Of a stretch of 64,000 nt of DNA, positions 8,081 through 17,399 are shown one piece after another. Source of the DNA: Bombilactobacillus folatiphilus (lineage in GTDB: Bacteria; Bacillota; Bacilli; Lactobacillales; Lactobacillaceae); the NCBI RefSeq assembly GCF_023380265.1, contig NZ_CP093366.1:310001-374000 (forward strand), read 5' to 3'. A program made the position numbers and the translations under genes. Under the pieces are notes generated by a model. The model was not told the DNA's origin. It made no database searches and was given only the letters and a program-made list of their open reading frames with translations. Positions within the stretch are counted from its first letter, which is position 1; every line of letters starts with the position of its first letter.

Positions 8081-10168
8081 TTAATCATCGTCGTCCAAAT
8101 CATCATCACTATTTAACTTATCTGCGTCGATATTGACTTTGGGTTCGCGTTGAATTAATTGGAGACGATCGGAACGAATTTGTCCTAAAATTAATGGTAC
8201 ATATTCGACCACGACATCAGAGTATGATAGGCCATACCAAGTTGTGGGGGTGACCGTGTATTTTTGTAACCACAAGCGGCTTTGAATCAAGTTCTTTTTC
8301 CAACTGTTCAGCTGGGTATCCGGTGATAAAACTTCTTTAATCAAAACGAAAGAGAAGTCCCCAACACTGCGGTCAGGAATCGTGGTATAACGTTGTGGTT
8401 GACGAGGTAATTCTTTTTGGATCATCATTTCATTCACGATTTGTCGTAAGAAGAAATTAACTTTTTGCTCCATTCGAAAACCTAGATATAATTGAACGTT
8501 AACCATATAATCGGTACCGTAAGTTTCGACACTGTAAGAAGTTGTGTAAGGTTTGTCGGTTACATTGACAGTCACAAACCAGTAAACTTGGGCACGCTTG
8601 GGGCGCTTATCCAAGATTGAATACAGAATATCTTTTTTAATTTTATAGCCATCCTTGACTTTAGTTAAATAGACTAAATTCGTGGTATAAATCGGCAGAC
8701 TCTCATCCTGACTTAATTCTCGCAATTGATTTTTGTAAGCTAATAGAGAAACATAGTCACGATGGAACGTGTTATCATTTTTCAATAAGGCACCGTAACG
8801 CCAAATAATCATAACGACGATTAACAACAAGGCAATGCCTAATGTGATATAACCGCCATGCACGAATTTAACACTGTTGGTAATTAGAAAAATGGATTCT
8901 AGCGCAAGGAAAAAGGCGATAATTAAGCGGGAAAGCCAGCGATTCAGATGCGTCGTGGACAACCAAGCATTTAATAAGAGTGTGGTCATGAGCATGGTAA
9001 TTGTGATTTCTAAGCCATATGCTGCAGACATCTTAGCGGATGTTTGAAAGTAAAGAACAATGAAAGAACAGATAATCCAAATAATGTTATTAATGGTGGG
9101 AATGTAGAGCTGACCTTTAAAATTAGTTGGATAATTCGTCCGGAGGCGCGGAAGAATCTTTAATTTGGTGGCTTCTGAAACTAGCGTGAAAGAACCTGAA
9201 ATTAAAGCTTGTGAAGCAATAATAGCGGCTAAAGTTGCTAAAAAAGTCATTGCCAATCGGTATTGCTCAGGAACCATGGCAAAAAACGGATTCATATTAG
9301 CCATTTTTTGGTAGCCGGCTTGATCTTTAATTTGATTGATCCAAACGCCTTGTCCCAAATAATTAATCAGTAAACAAATTTTGACATAAGGCCAACTACC
9401 ATAAATATTATTGCGACCAACATGTCCCATATCAGAATACAGAGCTTCAGCGCCGGTTGTTGCTAGAAAAATACTTCCTAAAATAAATAATCCATTTTTA
9501 TTTTCAGGGCTGATCAGTATTTTGACGGCATAGTAAGGATTTAAAGCGCGTAAAAAGCTCCAATCACCTGCCAGTCGGTAAAGTCCCGTTAAAGCTAGAC
9601 AAGTAAACCAAACCAGCATAATCGGACCGAAGGCCTTACCAATAGCTTCAGTCCCAAAACGTTGAATGAAAAATAAGCAAGACAAGATGATAATTGTCGT
9701 CAAAATGACCGTTTGTTGGTTGGTAATGGGGGTGTGATGGAAAATCTGCACACCCTTTAATCCTTCAATGGAGGTTGTAACCGTAACTGCAGGAGTCATC
9801 ATACCATCCGCCAAAAAAGTGGCCCCGCCAATCATAGCCGGAATAATTAACCACTTGGCTTTGCGACGAACTAATGTGTATAACGCAAAGATCCCACCTT
9901 CACCGTTGTTATCCGCACGCAGCGCGATTAAAACATATTTGATGGTGGTGACGAGCGTCAATGTCCAAAAAATTAATGAAATTGAGCCCAATAAAAAATC
10001 GGTTGAAATATGCTGCAGACCGTTGTTGCCTCGAATTAGAGATGACATGGTGTACATCGGTGAAGTTCCGATGTCCCCATAAACAACACCTAAAGCAATA
10101 AGAATGCTGCCTAAGGACAATTTGTTCTGCAAGCTTTTTTTGCGTTGAATTGTATTCTGAAATTTCAT
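8081..10168 (-). CDS. kup: Potassium uptake protein Kup
   Basis: A 695-residue KUP/HAK/KT family K+:H+ symporter. The diagnostic N-terminal GVVYGDIGTSPMYT is at about residues 27-40, followed by about 12 membrane segments with RADNNGEGGIFALY and GGATFLADGMMTPAVT. The C-terminal third is a cytoplasmic domain ending in an acidic tail (NSDDDLDDDD). It runs divergently from the serine hydrolase gene. Confidence 0.95.
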   Translation of the reverse strand: MKFQNTIQRKKSLQNKLSLGSILIALGVVYGDIGTSPMYTMSSLIRGNNGLQHISTDFLLGSISLIFWTLTLVTTIKYVLIALRADNNGEGGIFALYTLVRRKAKWLIIPAMIGGATFLADGMMTPAVTVTTSIEGLKGVQIFHHTPITNQQTVILTTIIILSCLFFIQRFGTEAIGKAFGPIMLVWFTCLALTGLYRLAGDWSFLRALNPYYAVKILISPENKNGLFILGSIFLATTGAEALYSDMGHVGRNNIYGSWPYVKICLLINYLGQGVWINQIKDQAGYQKMANMNPFFAMVPEQYRLAMTFLATLAAIIASQALISGSFTLVSEATKLKILPRLRTNYPTNFKGQLYIPTINNIIWIICSFIVLYFQTSAKMSAAYGLEITITMLMTTLLLNAWLSTTHLNRWLSRLIIAFFLALESIFLITNSVKFVHGGYITLGIALLLIVVMIIWRYGALLKNDNTFHRDYVSLLAYKNQLRELSQDESLPIYTTNLVYLTKVKDGYKIKKDILYSILDKRPKRAQVYWFVTVNVTDKPYTTSYSVETYGTDYMVNVQLYLGFRMEQKVNFFLRQIVNEMMIQKELPRQPQRYTTIPDRSVGDFSFVLIKEVLSPDTQLNSWKKNLIQSRLWLQKYTVTPTTWYGLSYSDVVVEYVPLILGQIRSDRLQLIQREPKVNIDADKLNSDDDLDDDD

Positions 10169-10235
10169 AAATCATCGCTTATCCTTCATTTAGTCAAGAC
10201 CGATTATAACAGAAAAAACCTTTTCTGAACTGACT

Positions 10236-10254
10236 TTTACAACTAAATTGTAAA
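10236..10254. promoter_or_regulatory. Perfect dyad in the kup/serine hydrolase divergent region
   Basis: TTTACAA (10236-10242) and TTGTAAA (10248-10254) form a perfect 7-bp inverted repeat around CTAAA. TTTACA also fits a -35 box with TAAGAT as -10 at 10258-10263, so a bound repressor would block the serine hydrolase promoter. No regulator can be named. Confidence 0.4.
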
Positions 10255-10293
10255 TGGTAAGATAAAACGAATAAACGTTAAAGGGATAAGGTC

Positions 10294-11361
10294 ATGAAGA
10301 AAGATTTTGGGTGGATTGGCGTCCTGTTTTTGATGCTGGTGGCTGGGAGTTATTGTTTCAAAACTCCTGTGCAGGCAACATCTCGGATGCAAGAACAAAA
10401 GACGATTTCAAATATTTTAAAACAAAATGAATTTAGTGGCACAGCGTTAATCATAAAGCATGGCCAACCGTTTTATCAAGCGACACAAGGCTACGCTGAT
10501 TATCAAAAGCGCCAAGCGTTGTCGATGGATTCAACCTATCAATTAGCTTCATTGGAAAAAGCCGTGACTGCAACATTGCTGATGAAAGCCCAAGAACAAG
10601 GACGATTGCATTTGTCGGATAGTTTGCATGCTTATTTACCACAGATTCCGTATTCTGCTAATTTGAATTTATGGCACTTACTCAAAATGGAATCAGGTTT
10701 AGTTTTGCCACCTGCATCTGTCAAAACGGCATTGACGACACGCAAATTACCACATTATTTAAATAAACACACTAAATTTGTACCAGAATATCGTAATCGT
10801 TGGCATTATAGCGATGTTAATTATATTTTATTGGCGCAAATTTTGACGCAAGTGTACCATCGTTCTTATGCACAGCTGTTTCAACAATATATTGTGCAAC
10901 CGCTGCATCTGCAAAATACGGGCGTAACGGCTAATTATTTACACAATCAACATGCAGTGTTGGCTTATGCTGTGAATGGTCAGCCGGCGAATTATGATAC
11001 GCCATTGCGTTGGTCTTGGAATCCGATTGCTGATGAATTGGGAGCAGGCCAACTGTACGCTGATGCACACGAGTTGTATCGGTTGGAAAAAGCAATTGTC
11101 CAAGGCGAAATTATCAAGTTAAAAGATGTGCAAAAATTGCGAAAACCTGGAGCGACTAATATTTATAATGGTGGTGTTTATCATGAGGTTTCAAAACATT
11201 ATTTTTATGCACACGGTGTGCAACAAGGCTTTGACACGGTTGTTTTAATGTCAGACGATGGTCAAAATGCGGTGATTTTATTGAGTAATCGGCATAATAA
11301 TCGTCAACAAAATTTTATTCAATTAGCGAAACAATTTTATGGATTGATGCATCCAAATTAA
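10294..11361 (+). CDS. Secreted serine hydrolase of the beta-lactamase/penicillin-binding-protein fold
   Basis: A 355-residue exported protein with an N-terminal signal or anchor segment (IGVLFLMLVAGSYCF, about residues 8-22). The serine motif SxxK is S86-L-E-K89 (LASLEKA). The second motif is Y172-S-D (HYSDVNY), where class C relatives usually have Y-x-N. A HGVQQG segment stands where the third motif is expected. These are features of the Beta-lactamase (class C-like) Pfam family, which includes DD-peptidases and esterases. The substrate is unknown. It is followed 22 bases later by aroC. Confidence 0.8.
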   Translation: MKKDFGWIGVLFLMLVAGSYCFKTPVQATSRMQEQKTISNILKQNEFSGTALIIKHGQPFYQATQGYADYQKRQALSMDSTYQLASLEKAVTATLLMKAQEQGRLHLSDSLHAYLPQIPYSANLNLWHLLKMESGLVLPPASVKTALTTRKLPHYLNKHTKFVPEYRNRWHYSDVNYILLAQILTQVYHRSYAQLFQQYIVQPLHLQNTGVTANYLHNQHAVLAYAVNGQPANYDTPLRWSWNPIADELGAGQLYADAHELYRLEKAIVQGEIIKLKDVQKLRKPGATNIYNGGVYHEVSKHYFYAHGVQQGFDTVVLMSDDGQNAVILLSNRHNNRQQNFIQLAKQFYGLMHPN

Positions 11362-11383
11362 TTATGAAAAAATGAGGTTAACA

Positions 11384-12550
11384 ATGTTTACGTATTTAAC
11401 GGCTGGGGAATCACATGGTCCCCAATTAACAGGTATTATTGAAGGTTTTCCTGCGGGAATGACGGTGGATATCCAGCAAATTAATTCCGCGTTAACGAAG
11501 CGGCAAGGCGGTTATGGACGCGGTAATCGTCAAAAGATTGAACACGATCAAATTCAGATTACGGGCGGCATTCGCCATCAAACCACGTTGGGTTCACCAA
11601 TTTCGTTAACGATCCAGAATCAAGATTTTAGTCATTGGCAAGATATTATGGATCCTTTGGCAAGTGGCTCACAACGCTCTAATTTGCGCCAAGTCAAGCG
11701 TCCCAGACCAGGACACGCTGACTTAGTTGGCGGAATGAAGTATCGTCATCAAGATTTACGCAATGTTTTAGAACGTTCATCGGCACGTGAAACTGCCATG
11801 CGGGTAGCAATTGGCAATTTGTGTGAGCAATTATTGCAACAATTAGATATTCATTTAGTTGGTTATGTTTATCAAGTTGGACCGCAGGTGGTGGGCAATC
11901 CTGAACATTTGGGGGTTGCGGCAATTCAACAACAGATCCAAACAAATGAATTACGGATTGTCGATTCTCAGCAGGAAGCCAAAATTAAAGAACTGATTGA
12001 CCAAGCTAAATTGACCGGAGATACCCTAGGTGGTGTACTGCAAGTTATTGTGGAAAATGTTCCGGCAGGTTTAGGTAGCTATACCAGTTGGGATACAAAA
12101 TTTGATGCACAAATTGCAGCTAGTGTTATGGGCATTAACGCAATGAAAGGAGTCAGTTTTGGTGATGGTTTTTTGAATAGTAAAAAGTTAGGCAGTCAAG
12201 CCATGGATCCAATTGCGCATCAACCTGGTGAATGGTATCGCTTGAGTAATCATTTGGGTGGTTTTGAAGGTGGAATGACCAATGGGATGCCCTTAATTGT
12301 TAATGCCGCTATGAAGCCATTGCCGACGCTTTATCATGCTTTACAATCAGTGAATATTGATACCAAAGAGGTTCAAAAAGCTAATGTAGAGCGTTCAGAT
12401 ACTACGGCAATTGTACCAGCTGCTTTAGTTGTTCAAAGTGTGGTTACTATTGAGTTAGTGAAACAGTTGACGACAACTTTTGATGGTTCGAATTTGGGAC
12501 GGTTACAAGAACAAGTCGCTGCCTATCGGCAAGAATTAGCTCATTATTAA
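11384..12550 (+). CDS. aroC: Chorismate synthase
   Basis: A 388-residue enzyme that converts 5-enolpyruvylshikimate-3-phosphate to chorismate with reduced FMN. The N-terminal TAGESHGPQLTGIIEG and the internal RPGHADLVGGMKY and RSSARETAMRVA motifs are diagnostic. ATG 11384 is chosen over the ATG at 11372 because the conserved family start is MFTYLTAGESHG and a GAGG lies 7 bases before it. First gene of an aroC-aroA-aroK operon covering the last steps of the shikimate pathway. Confidence 0.96.
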   Translation: MFTYLTAGESHGPQLTGIIEGFPAGMTVDIQQINSALTKRQGGYGRGNRQKIEHDQIQITGGIRHQTTLGSPISLTIQNQDFSHWQDIMDPLASGSQRSNLRQVKRPRPGHADLVGGMKYRHQDLRNVLERSSARETAMRVAIGNLCEQLLQQLDIHLVGYVYQVGPQVVGNPEHLGVAAIQQQIQTNELRIVDSQQEAKIKELIDQAKLTGDTLGGVLQVIVENVPAGLGSYTSWDTKFDAQIAASVMGINAMKGVSFGDGFLNSKKLGSQAMDPIAHQPGEWYRLSNHLGGFEGGMTNGMPLIVNAAMKPLPTLYHALQSVNIDTKEVQKANVERSDTTAIVPAALVVQSVVTIELVKQLTTTFDGSNLGRLQEQVAAYRQELAHY

Positions 12551-12568
12551 GAATAAGGATCAGATTAA

Positions 12569-13858
12569 ATGAAAATTTTACCACATGCACCTCATGGTGT
12601 TCGGGGAACCTTAGTATTACCGGGTGATAAAAGTGTTACTCATCGGGCGCTGATTTTTGGTGCTTTGGCAACTGGGACAACAGTTTTAACTGGAATTAGT
12701 TTGGGAGAAGATTGTTTAACCACCTTAGCTATTTTGGATAACTTTCAAATTCAGCTGCAACGTTCTTTGGATACGGTTCGGATTATTGGTCGTCCACTTC
12801 AGGCTTGGCGACCACGAAAAACAGTTTTAAATTTTAATAATTCTGGTACTGCCGTTCGTTTGTTTATGGGACTTTTGGCAAGTGGTGCTTGGACGTTAAA
12901 ATTGTTGGGCGACGCTTCGCTAACCCAACGTCCGATGCAACGAGTAGCAGAACCGTTGAGGCAATTAGGCGCCAAGATCATGACAACTGAGCAGCATTTA
13001 CCCGTTGTCATGACGGGCCAGAATTTAACCGGCACGAAAGTTGTTTTGCCGATTGCGAGTGCACAAGTCAAAAGTGCAGTCATTTTGGCAGCATTACACG
13101 CGCAAGGGGCGACAACCATTGTGGAAAAATGGCCTACCAGAAATCATACCGAATTACTTTTGGAACAATTTGGCGGACGCATAAAAACGGCTAGTGATCA
13201 AAAAACAATCACCATCTGGCCAAAAACAGTATTGCAGGCTCAAGAATTAGTCATTCCCGGTGATTTATCTGCAGCAGCGTTTTGGTTAACTGCCGCGGTA
13301 ATTGTGCCTCATTCACAATTAAAATTAAAACATGTCGGTTTGAATCCAACACGGAGTGGTTTTTTGCGTGTATTACAACAAATGGGAGCTAATTTGACCG
13401 TTCAACGGCAAACACGGACAGGAGAAATTGTTGGTGATTTGCTGATTCAAAGTAGTCAGTTGACTGCCATTCAGCTGACAGCATCCCAAATTCCCAGTAT
13501 TATTGATGAATTGCCATTGGTGGCGTTATTAGCCGCCTATGCTGAGGGAACGAGCACGATTACGGGAGCACAAGAATTGCATTATAAGGAGACGGATCGT
13601 ATCCAAACCGTAGCACAGGAACTTCAGAAATTAGGTGTCAAAATTCAAACTCAGCCCGACGGATGGCTGATTCAAGGTTCAACTGATTGGCAGTGGAATC
13701 ATGAGCCTTTAGATAGTCATGGTGACCATCGTTTAGCCATGATGCTTTCAATTGCAGTACTTAATTTACCAACGGGGATTCCATTGGCTAACGAGCGAAG
13801 TGTAGCTATTTCGTATCCACAGTTTTGGCAAGATTTAAATACAATTATTGGAGTTTGA
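12569..13858 (+). CDS. aroA: 3-phosphoshikimate 1-carboxyvinyltransferase (EPSP synthase)
   Basis: A 429-residue two-domain enzyme joining PEP to shikimate-3-phosphate. K21 and S22 in PGDKSVTHRALIFGAL bind substrate, NNSGTAVRLFMGLLASG is the second signature, and DELPLVALLAAYAEG and KETDRI complete the active site. It lies 18 bases after aroC and one base before aroK. Confidence 0.96.
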   Translation: MKILPHAPHGVRGTLVLPGDKSVTHRALIFGALATGTTVLTGISLGEDCLTTLAILDNFQIQLQRSLDTVRIIGRPLQAWRPRKTVLNFNNSGTAVRLFMGLLASGAWTLKLLGDASLTQRPMQRVAEPLRQLGAKIMTTEQHLPVVMTGQNLTGTKVVLPIASAQVKSAVILAALHAQGATTIVEKWPTRNHTELLLEQFGGRIKTASDQKTITIWPKTVLQAQELVIPGDLSAAAFWLTAAVIVPHSQLKLKHVGLNPTRSGFLRVLQQMGANLTVQRQTRTGEIVGDLLIQSSQLTAIQLTASQIPSIIDELPLVALLAAYAEGTSTITGAQELHYKETDRIQTVAQELQKLGVKIQTQPDGWLIQGSTDWQWNHEPLDSHGDHRLAMMLSIAVLNLPTGIPLANERSVAISYPQFWQDLNTIIGV

Positions 13859-14383
13859 ATGATGGATATTGTTTTGACAGGCTTTATGGGTAGTGGCAAA
13901 ACGACGATTGGGCCTTTGTTGGCGCAAGAGTTACGATTGCCATTTTTTGATTTAGATGTCCAAATTGTGCAGTTGACGGGGTGTTCGATAGTCGAATTGT
14001 TTGAAGATGGCGAAAATTATTTTCGACAAAAGGAACAAGAGGTTTTGCAAAAGGTGATTAAACAACCAGGGGTGTTGGCTTTGGGTGGAGGCACACCGAC
14101 AAGGCCATCTAATCGAGAACTTTTAAGACATTCGGGTGCTCAAATTATTCTATTAGAAGCCCAAATACAGACTATTTGGCAACGTTTGCAACAGACACAG
14201 GTACAGCGACCATTAGTTCAAACTAAAGATCAATTGGTGGCATTAAAGAAACAGCGTCAAAAAAATTATCAGCAAGTAGCAAATTTATGTGTGCAAACGG
14301 ATAATTACACACCCCAGCAAGTTGTCAAACAAATTGCTGAACAAGTTCTAATTTTGAGAGGTAGCGAGAATTACAGAAACTAA
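13859..14383 (+). CDS. aroK: Shikimate kinase
   Basis: A 174-residue kinase making shikimate-3-phosphate. The P-loop GFMGSGKTT is at residues 8-16; the shikimate-binding DxD is FFDLDVQIVQ, and GGGTPTRP follows at mid-protein. Its ATG abuts the aroA stop (TGAATGATG), with a second in-frame ATG as alternative. In many lactobacilli pheA follows aroK; here only a non-coding stretch with a short remnant follows. Confidence 0.95.
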   Translation: MMDIVLTGFMGSGKTTIGPLLAQELRLPFFDLDVQIVQLTGCSIVELFEDGENYFRQKEQEVLQKVIKQPGVLALGGGTPTRPSNRELLRHSGAQIILLEAQIQTIWQRLQQTQVQRPLVQTKDQLVALKKQRQKNYQQVANLCVQTDNYTPQQVVKQIAEQVLILRGSENYRN

Positions 14384-14556
14384 TTTGTTATGAATTTAGT
14401 ATATAAAGACTAAAGTTGGATGCACGGTTCAAATCATCAACATATAATATCCCAAGTAATTCCTTTTTTCTGTGAAAGCTTATAGACAATAATCATTAAC
14501 AGTCTCAATGATTTTTATAAATATAAATCCAAAGAAAAACCCAGTACTTATGTTAA

Positions 14557-14715
14557 AAAAATTTTCATGATCTGAAAAATCCTAAGAATTATGATGAAGT
14601 ATATCATTTTTGGTCTAAACACACTCAAGACTTAGTTACTGCAATAAAAACGTATGCTCGTAAAACGACTACCAAAAATGAAGAAACTTTGGCAGATATT
14701 TTAAAAGCTAACTGA
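14557..14715 (+). pseudogene. Startless C-terminal gene remnant
   Basis: An open stretch with no start codon encodes a protein-like C-terminus: DLKNPKNYDEVYHFWSKHTQ, then YARKTTTKNEETLADILKAN and a stop. The charged, helix-like composition looks like real protein ancestry and not random AT-rich DNA. The parent family is not recognised. It lies between aroK and a terminator, so it is probably what is left after a deletion. Confidence 0.4.
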
Positions 14716-14762
14716 ATATTTATTATCGTAAAAAACGAGCTTGGGATGAAATTGAGTCTAAA

Positions 14763-14800
14763 AAATAAGAAAGTTGAAATTAATTTCAACTTTCTTATTT
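14763..14800. terminator. Perfect 38-nt palindrome acting as bidirectional terminator
   Basis: AAATAAGAAAGTTGAAATT is followed directly by its exact reverse complement. It sits between the plus-strand aro operon and the convergent pepC gene, with an A-run and a T-run at the two ends. Confidence 0.8.
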
Positions 14801-14862
14801 TGTTCTTTTAGGCTATCAAGTATTTTGTTGTAGTCTCTTTAACTTATAAACTATGCGAAACT

Positions 14863-16206
14863 TTAAGCTAACGCCCCCATGGGATCCCAAGGAGCCAAAA
14901 CTTTCGGTGTGTTCACTTCTTGTTCGTAAACAGCTTGTGCACGTTCGGGAAGATACTTTTTGTTGATGACTAATTGATAAACAAATTCGTCAAACCAGCT
15001 GTCACTCATTACAAAGTAACCCTTATTACCGGCTTTTTCACCCCAAGAATTTTCAATTTTCCACTTGGTTGGTTGTCCGTTGTCATCAAGATCTACGCCC
15101 GTAATTACCATGGCGTGATCCATCAAACTTTCGGCGTAATCGAGACGTTGTGCTTTGGTCATCTTAAAGTCGATATTAAATAAACCATTCAAATCATAAA
15201 TTTCGGTGTCCAAAATACCCTTTTTACGATCAGACATAGCCCCAACATCGCTGCCAAACCAGATAGCTTCGCCGTTTTGTAGTTGCTTGACCGCGCTGGC
15301 TTTGAAATCGGCTAGATCTAAGTTTAAATGACGGACGCCACGACCATCAACCACATTACCTAACATTTCGACTGTATAAACGTGATTGTAAGGTTTATCT
15401 GCAGTCGGCGCGTTAATTGTGGAAAGATAATCAGGCAAATTAAGGTTGATATATTTCTTGTAAAAAGCTTGTGGTGTTATTTGCCTTTCAGCATGAAATT
15501 GATTATCATCATCACGATATGACCAATCAAATTGTACGGGTGGCTCACCTAAGGCATAAACTAGCATTCGATAAACTTCTGATAACATTTGGTCTTTGCG
15601 TTCTTCCACAGTGTCCACAGGTACGCCATCATCCAGCCATTGGCGCAAAGAAACGGCATCTTTACGTAATTTAGTATTTAACACCTTATTGAGTTCTGAA
15701 GAATTCGTGCGGCTGGCGGTGTCTGGCATGACACTTTTGGGCACGACGCCATATTTTTCGAATAAAGCACAAACCATATCCCATTGGCCACCATCTTGTT
15801 GTGGCGTCGTCATTAAGAAATCGACTTTGCGATCGCCAATTGGTAGACTGGCAGTGTCAATAACATTTTCATAGAAATAGTTAGATTTTTCTAACTTGTC
15901 CCAGAAGAACACATAACCTTGGGACAACTCAAAATCTTTAATCTTGAATTTTGCTTGCATAGGATGGCGCAAAGTATTTAAAGCCGCAAATACCCAGCAT
16001 AAACCGGATTGTTTTTGATCGGCAACTTTGCCCGTATTTAAATCAATGGAAAAAGTAGGATCCATTGCCACGCGGGCTTTTAAGTTTTCACTTGCTTGAT
16101 AAATTCCGTTGTTAGCGACACTATTTTGTAAAATATTTGTGGCGGGAATTTGTTGTAAATCTTGCGTAAATTGCTGTAAATCTTGTTGTTCGATTGCTTT
16201 TGTCAT
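14863..16206 (-). CDS. pepC: Aminopeptidase C (bleomycin hydrolase family cysteine peptidase)
   Basis: A 447-residue cytoplasmic C1B peptidase that trims peptides after uptake. The catalytic cysteine is C70 in QKQSGLCWVFAALNTLR, the histidine is in LMDHAMVITGVD and the asparagine in KIENSWGEKAGN. The C-terminal tail ends in MGALA; in this family the tail reaches into the active site and restricts cleavage to single N-terminal residues. The length is normal. Confidence 0.96.
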   Translation of the reverse strand: MTKAIEQQDLQQFTQDLQQIPATNILQNSVANNGIYQASENLKARVAMDPTFSIDLNTGKVADQKQSGLCWVFAALNTLRHPMQAKFKIKDFELSQGYVFFWDKLEKSNYFYENVIDTASLPIGDRKVDFLMTTPQQDGGQWDMVCALFEKYGVVPKSVMPDTASRTNSSELNKVLNTKLRKDAVSLRQWLDDGVPVDTVEERKDQMLSEVYRMLVYALGEPPVQFDWSYRDDDNQFHAERQITPQAFYKKYINLNLPDYLSTINAPTADKPYNHVYTVEMLGNVVDGRGVRHLNLDLADFKASAVKQLQNGEAIWFGSDVGAMSDRKKGILDTEIYDLNGLFNIDFKMTKAQRLDYAESLMDHAMVITGVDLDDNGQPTKWKIENSWGEKAGNKGYFVMSDSWFDEFVYQLVINKKYLPERAQAVYEQEVNTPKVLAPWDPMGALA

Positions 16207-16226
16207 AAATAGCCTCCAGTTAAATT

Positions 16227-16266
16227 AAAAAAGCCTAACCTAAATAATAACGTAAGTTAGCCTTTT
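16227..16266 (-). terminator. Possible terminator between rpiA and pepC
   Basis: AAAAGCCTAAC and GTTAGCCTTTT form a hairpin with one mismatch, giving a T-run on the minus strand downstream of rpiA. Confidence 0.4.
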
Positions 16267-16277
16267 ATGCTAGTTAT

Positions 16278-16964
16278 TTAACGAATCTCTGCGATAACTT
16301 TAGGACCACTGGCTTGACCAACGACAACTTCATTGACTAAATCTAAAAACAGACCGTGTTCAATAATTCCCGATTGATGATCTAACCAATCAGCCAAGAG
16401 ATGAGGATGCTTGATTTGCTCAAGATGTAAATCAACAATGTAATTATTCATGTCTGTTTTTACCAATTTTTTTTGTTGAGTATAGCGTAATTTGGGATGT
16501 AAGCCTTCTTGAGTCAAACGGTCAATTAATTGCTGACAACCAAACGGATTCACTTCCAGTGGCAATGGGAAAGCCCCTAATTGGGAAACTAATTTTGTTT
16601 GGTCGACGATCCACAAATTGTGCTTAGAATTGAGGGCCACAATTTTTTCATAAGTTAAAGCAGCGCCACCCCCCTTGATTCCTTGAAAATGAGCGTCAAT
16701 TTCGTCAGCTCCGTCAATTGTCAAATCCAAAGTTTGCATTTCAGATAGGGGATGCATGCGAATACCTAATTGTTGCGCTTGCTCAAAAGTACGCTTAGAA
16801 GTAGAAGCACAATCAATTTGTAACTTGTCTTCTTGAACGCGTCGGCCTAATTCCTCGACGAGATAGTAAACAGTGGAGCCGGTACCTAGGCCAATTGTCA
16901 TATCATTGTGGACGGCATCCGCGGCTTTGATGGCGGCTGTTTGTTTTAATTCAGATTGAGTCAT
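16278..16964 (-). CDS. rpiA: Ribose-5-phosphate isomerase A
   Basis: A 228-residue enzyme interconverting ribose-5-phosphate and ribulose-5-phosphate. Signatures: GLGTGSTVYYLVEELG (phosphate loop), DGADEID with catalytic acids, KGGGAALTYEKIVA, and PLEVNPFG. It overlaps the upstream GNAT gene by 14 bases, indicating a two-gene transcript. Confidence 0.96.
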   Translation of the reverse strand: MTQSELKQTAAIKAADAVHNDMTIGLGTGSTVYYLVEELGRRVQEDKLQIDCASTSKRTFEQAQQLGIRMHPLSEMQTLDLTIDGADEIDAHFQGIKGGGAALTYEKIVALNSKHNLWIVDQTKLVSQLGAFPLPLEVNPFGCQQLIDRLTQEGLHPKLRYTQQKKLVKTDMNNYIVDLHLEQIKHPHLLADWLDHQSGIIEHGLFLDLVNEVVVGQASGPKVIAEIR

Positions 16965-17271
16965 TAGGATTCTCCTTAGTTGATTGGTCAGCTAATAAGT
17001 TAGTTAAATGAGGTTCTGTTTGAAAAACTTGGCGAGCGTACGGACAAATTGGAATAATTTTCAAGTTTTGCGAGTCAGCCCAATCTAGCGCTACTTGCAA
17101 AATTTGGCGTGCATGTCCTTGGTTACGAAAAGCTGGTGGTACAAAGACTTGATCAATGCTTAACGCTTGTCGCTCTGGAATTAAAGTATAATGTAGCGTC
17201 GCCGTGATTTGTCCTTGCGTGTTCTGTTGGTAAAATTCATCATTATTTTGCTTAAACATTCGTTGAGCCAC
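16951..17271 (-). CDS. GNAT family N-acetyltransferase
   Basis: A 106-residue short GNAT protein of the COG2388/YjdJ-like type. The acetyl-CoA loop is visible as FRNQGHARQILQVALDWA and is followed by IIPICPYARQVF, the usual end of this subfamily. The substrate is unknown. The start is uncertain: GTG at 17271 or the in-frame ATG four codons later (MFKQNNDEF), neither with a strong ribosome-binding site. Co-transcribed with rpiA. Confidence 0.8.
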   Translation of the reverse strand: MAQRMFKQNNDEFYQQNTQGQITATLHYTLIPERQALSIDQVFVPPAFRNQGHARQILQVALDWADSQNLKIIPICPYARQVFQTEPHLTNLLADQSTKENPNDSI

Positions 17272-17399
17272 TTACTTTCTTCAAATCAATGTTAACTTTA
17301 TCATACCGCAATTTGGTGGAAACTAAAAAGTTAATCACCGGCAAATAGCGAACTTGTTGTATGATAATAGGAACAAAAAAATAAATTAAGGGAGCTGAT

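Larger units (their letters stand above)
14384..14862. other. Intergenic region after aroK with a short gene remnant
   Basis: About 480 bases without an intact gene between aroK and pepC. It holds one 52-codon startless open stretch (14557-14715, listed separately) and one long palindromic terminator (14763-14800). I see no promoter or RNA gene in the rest. Confidence 0.6.
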
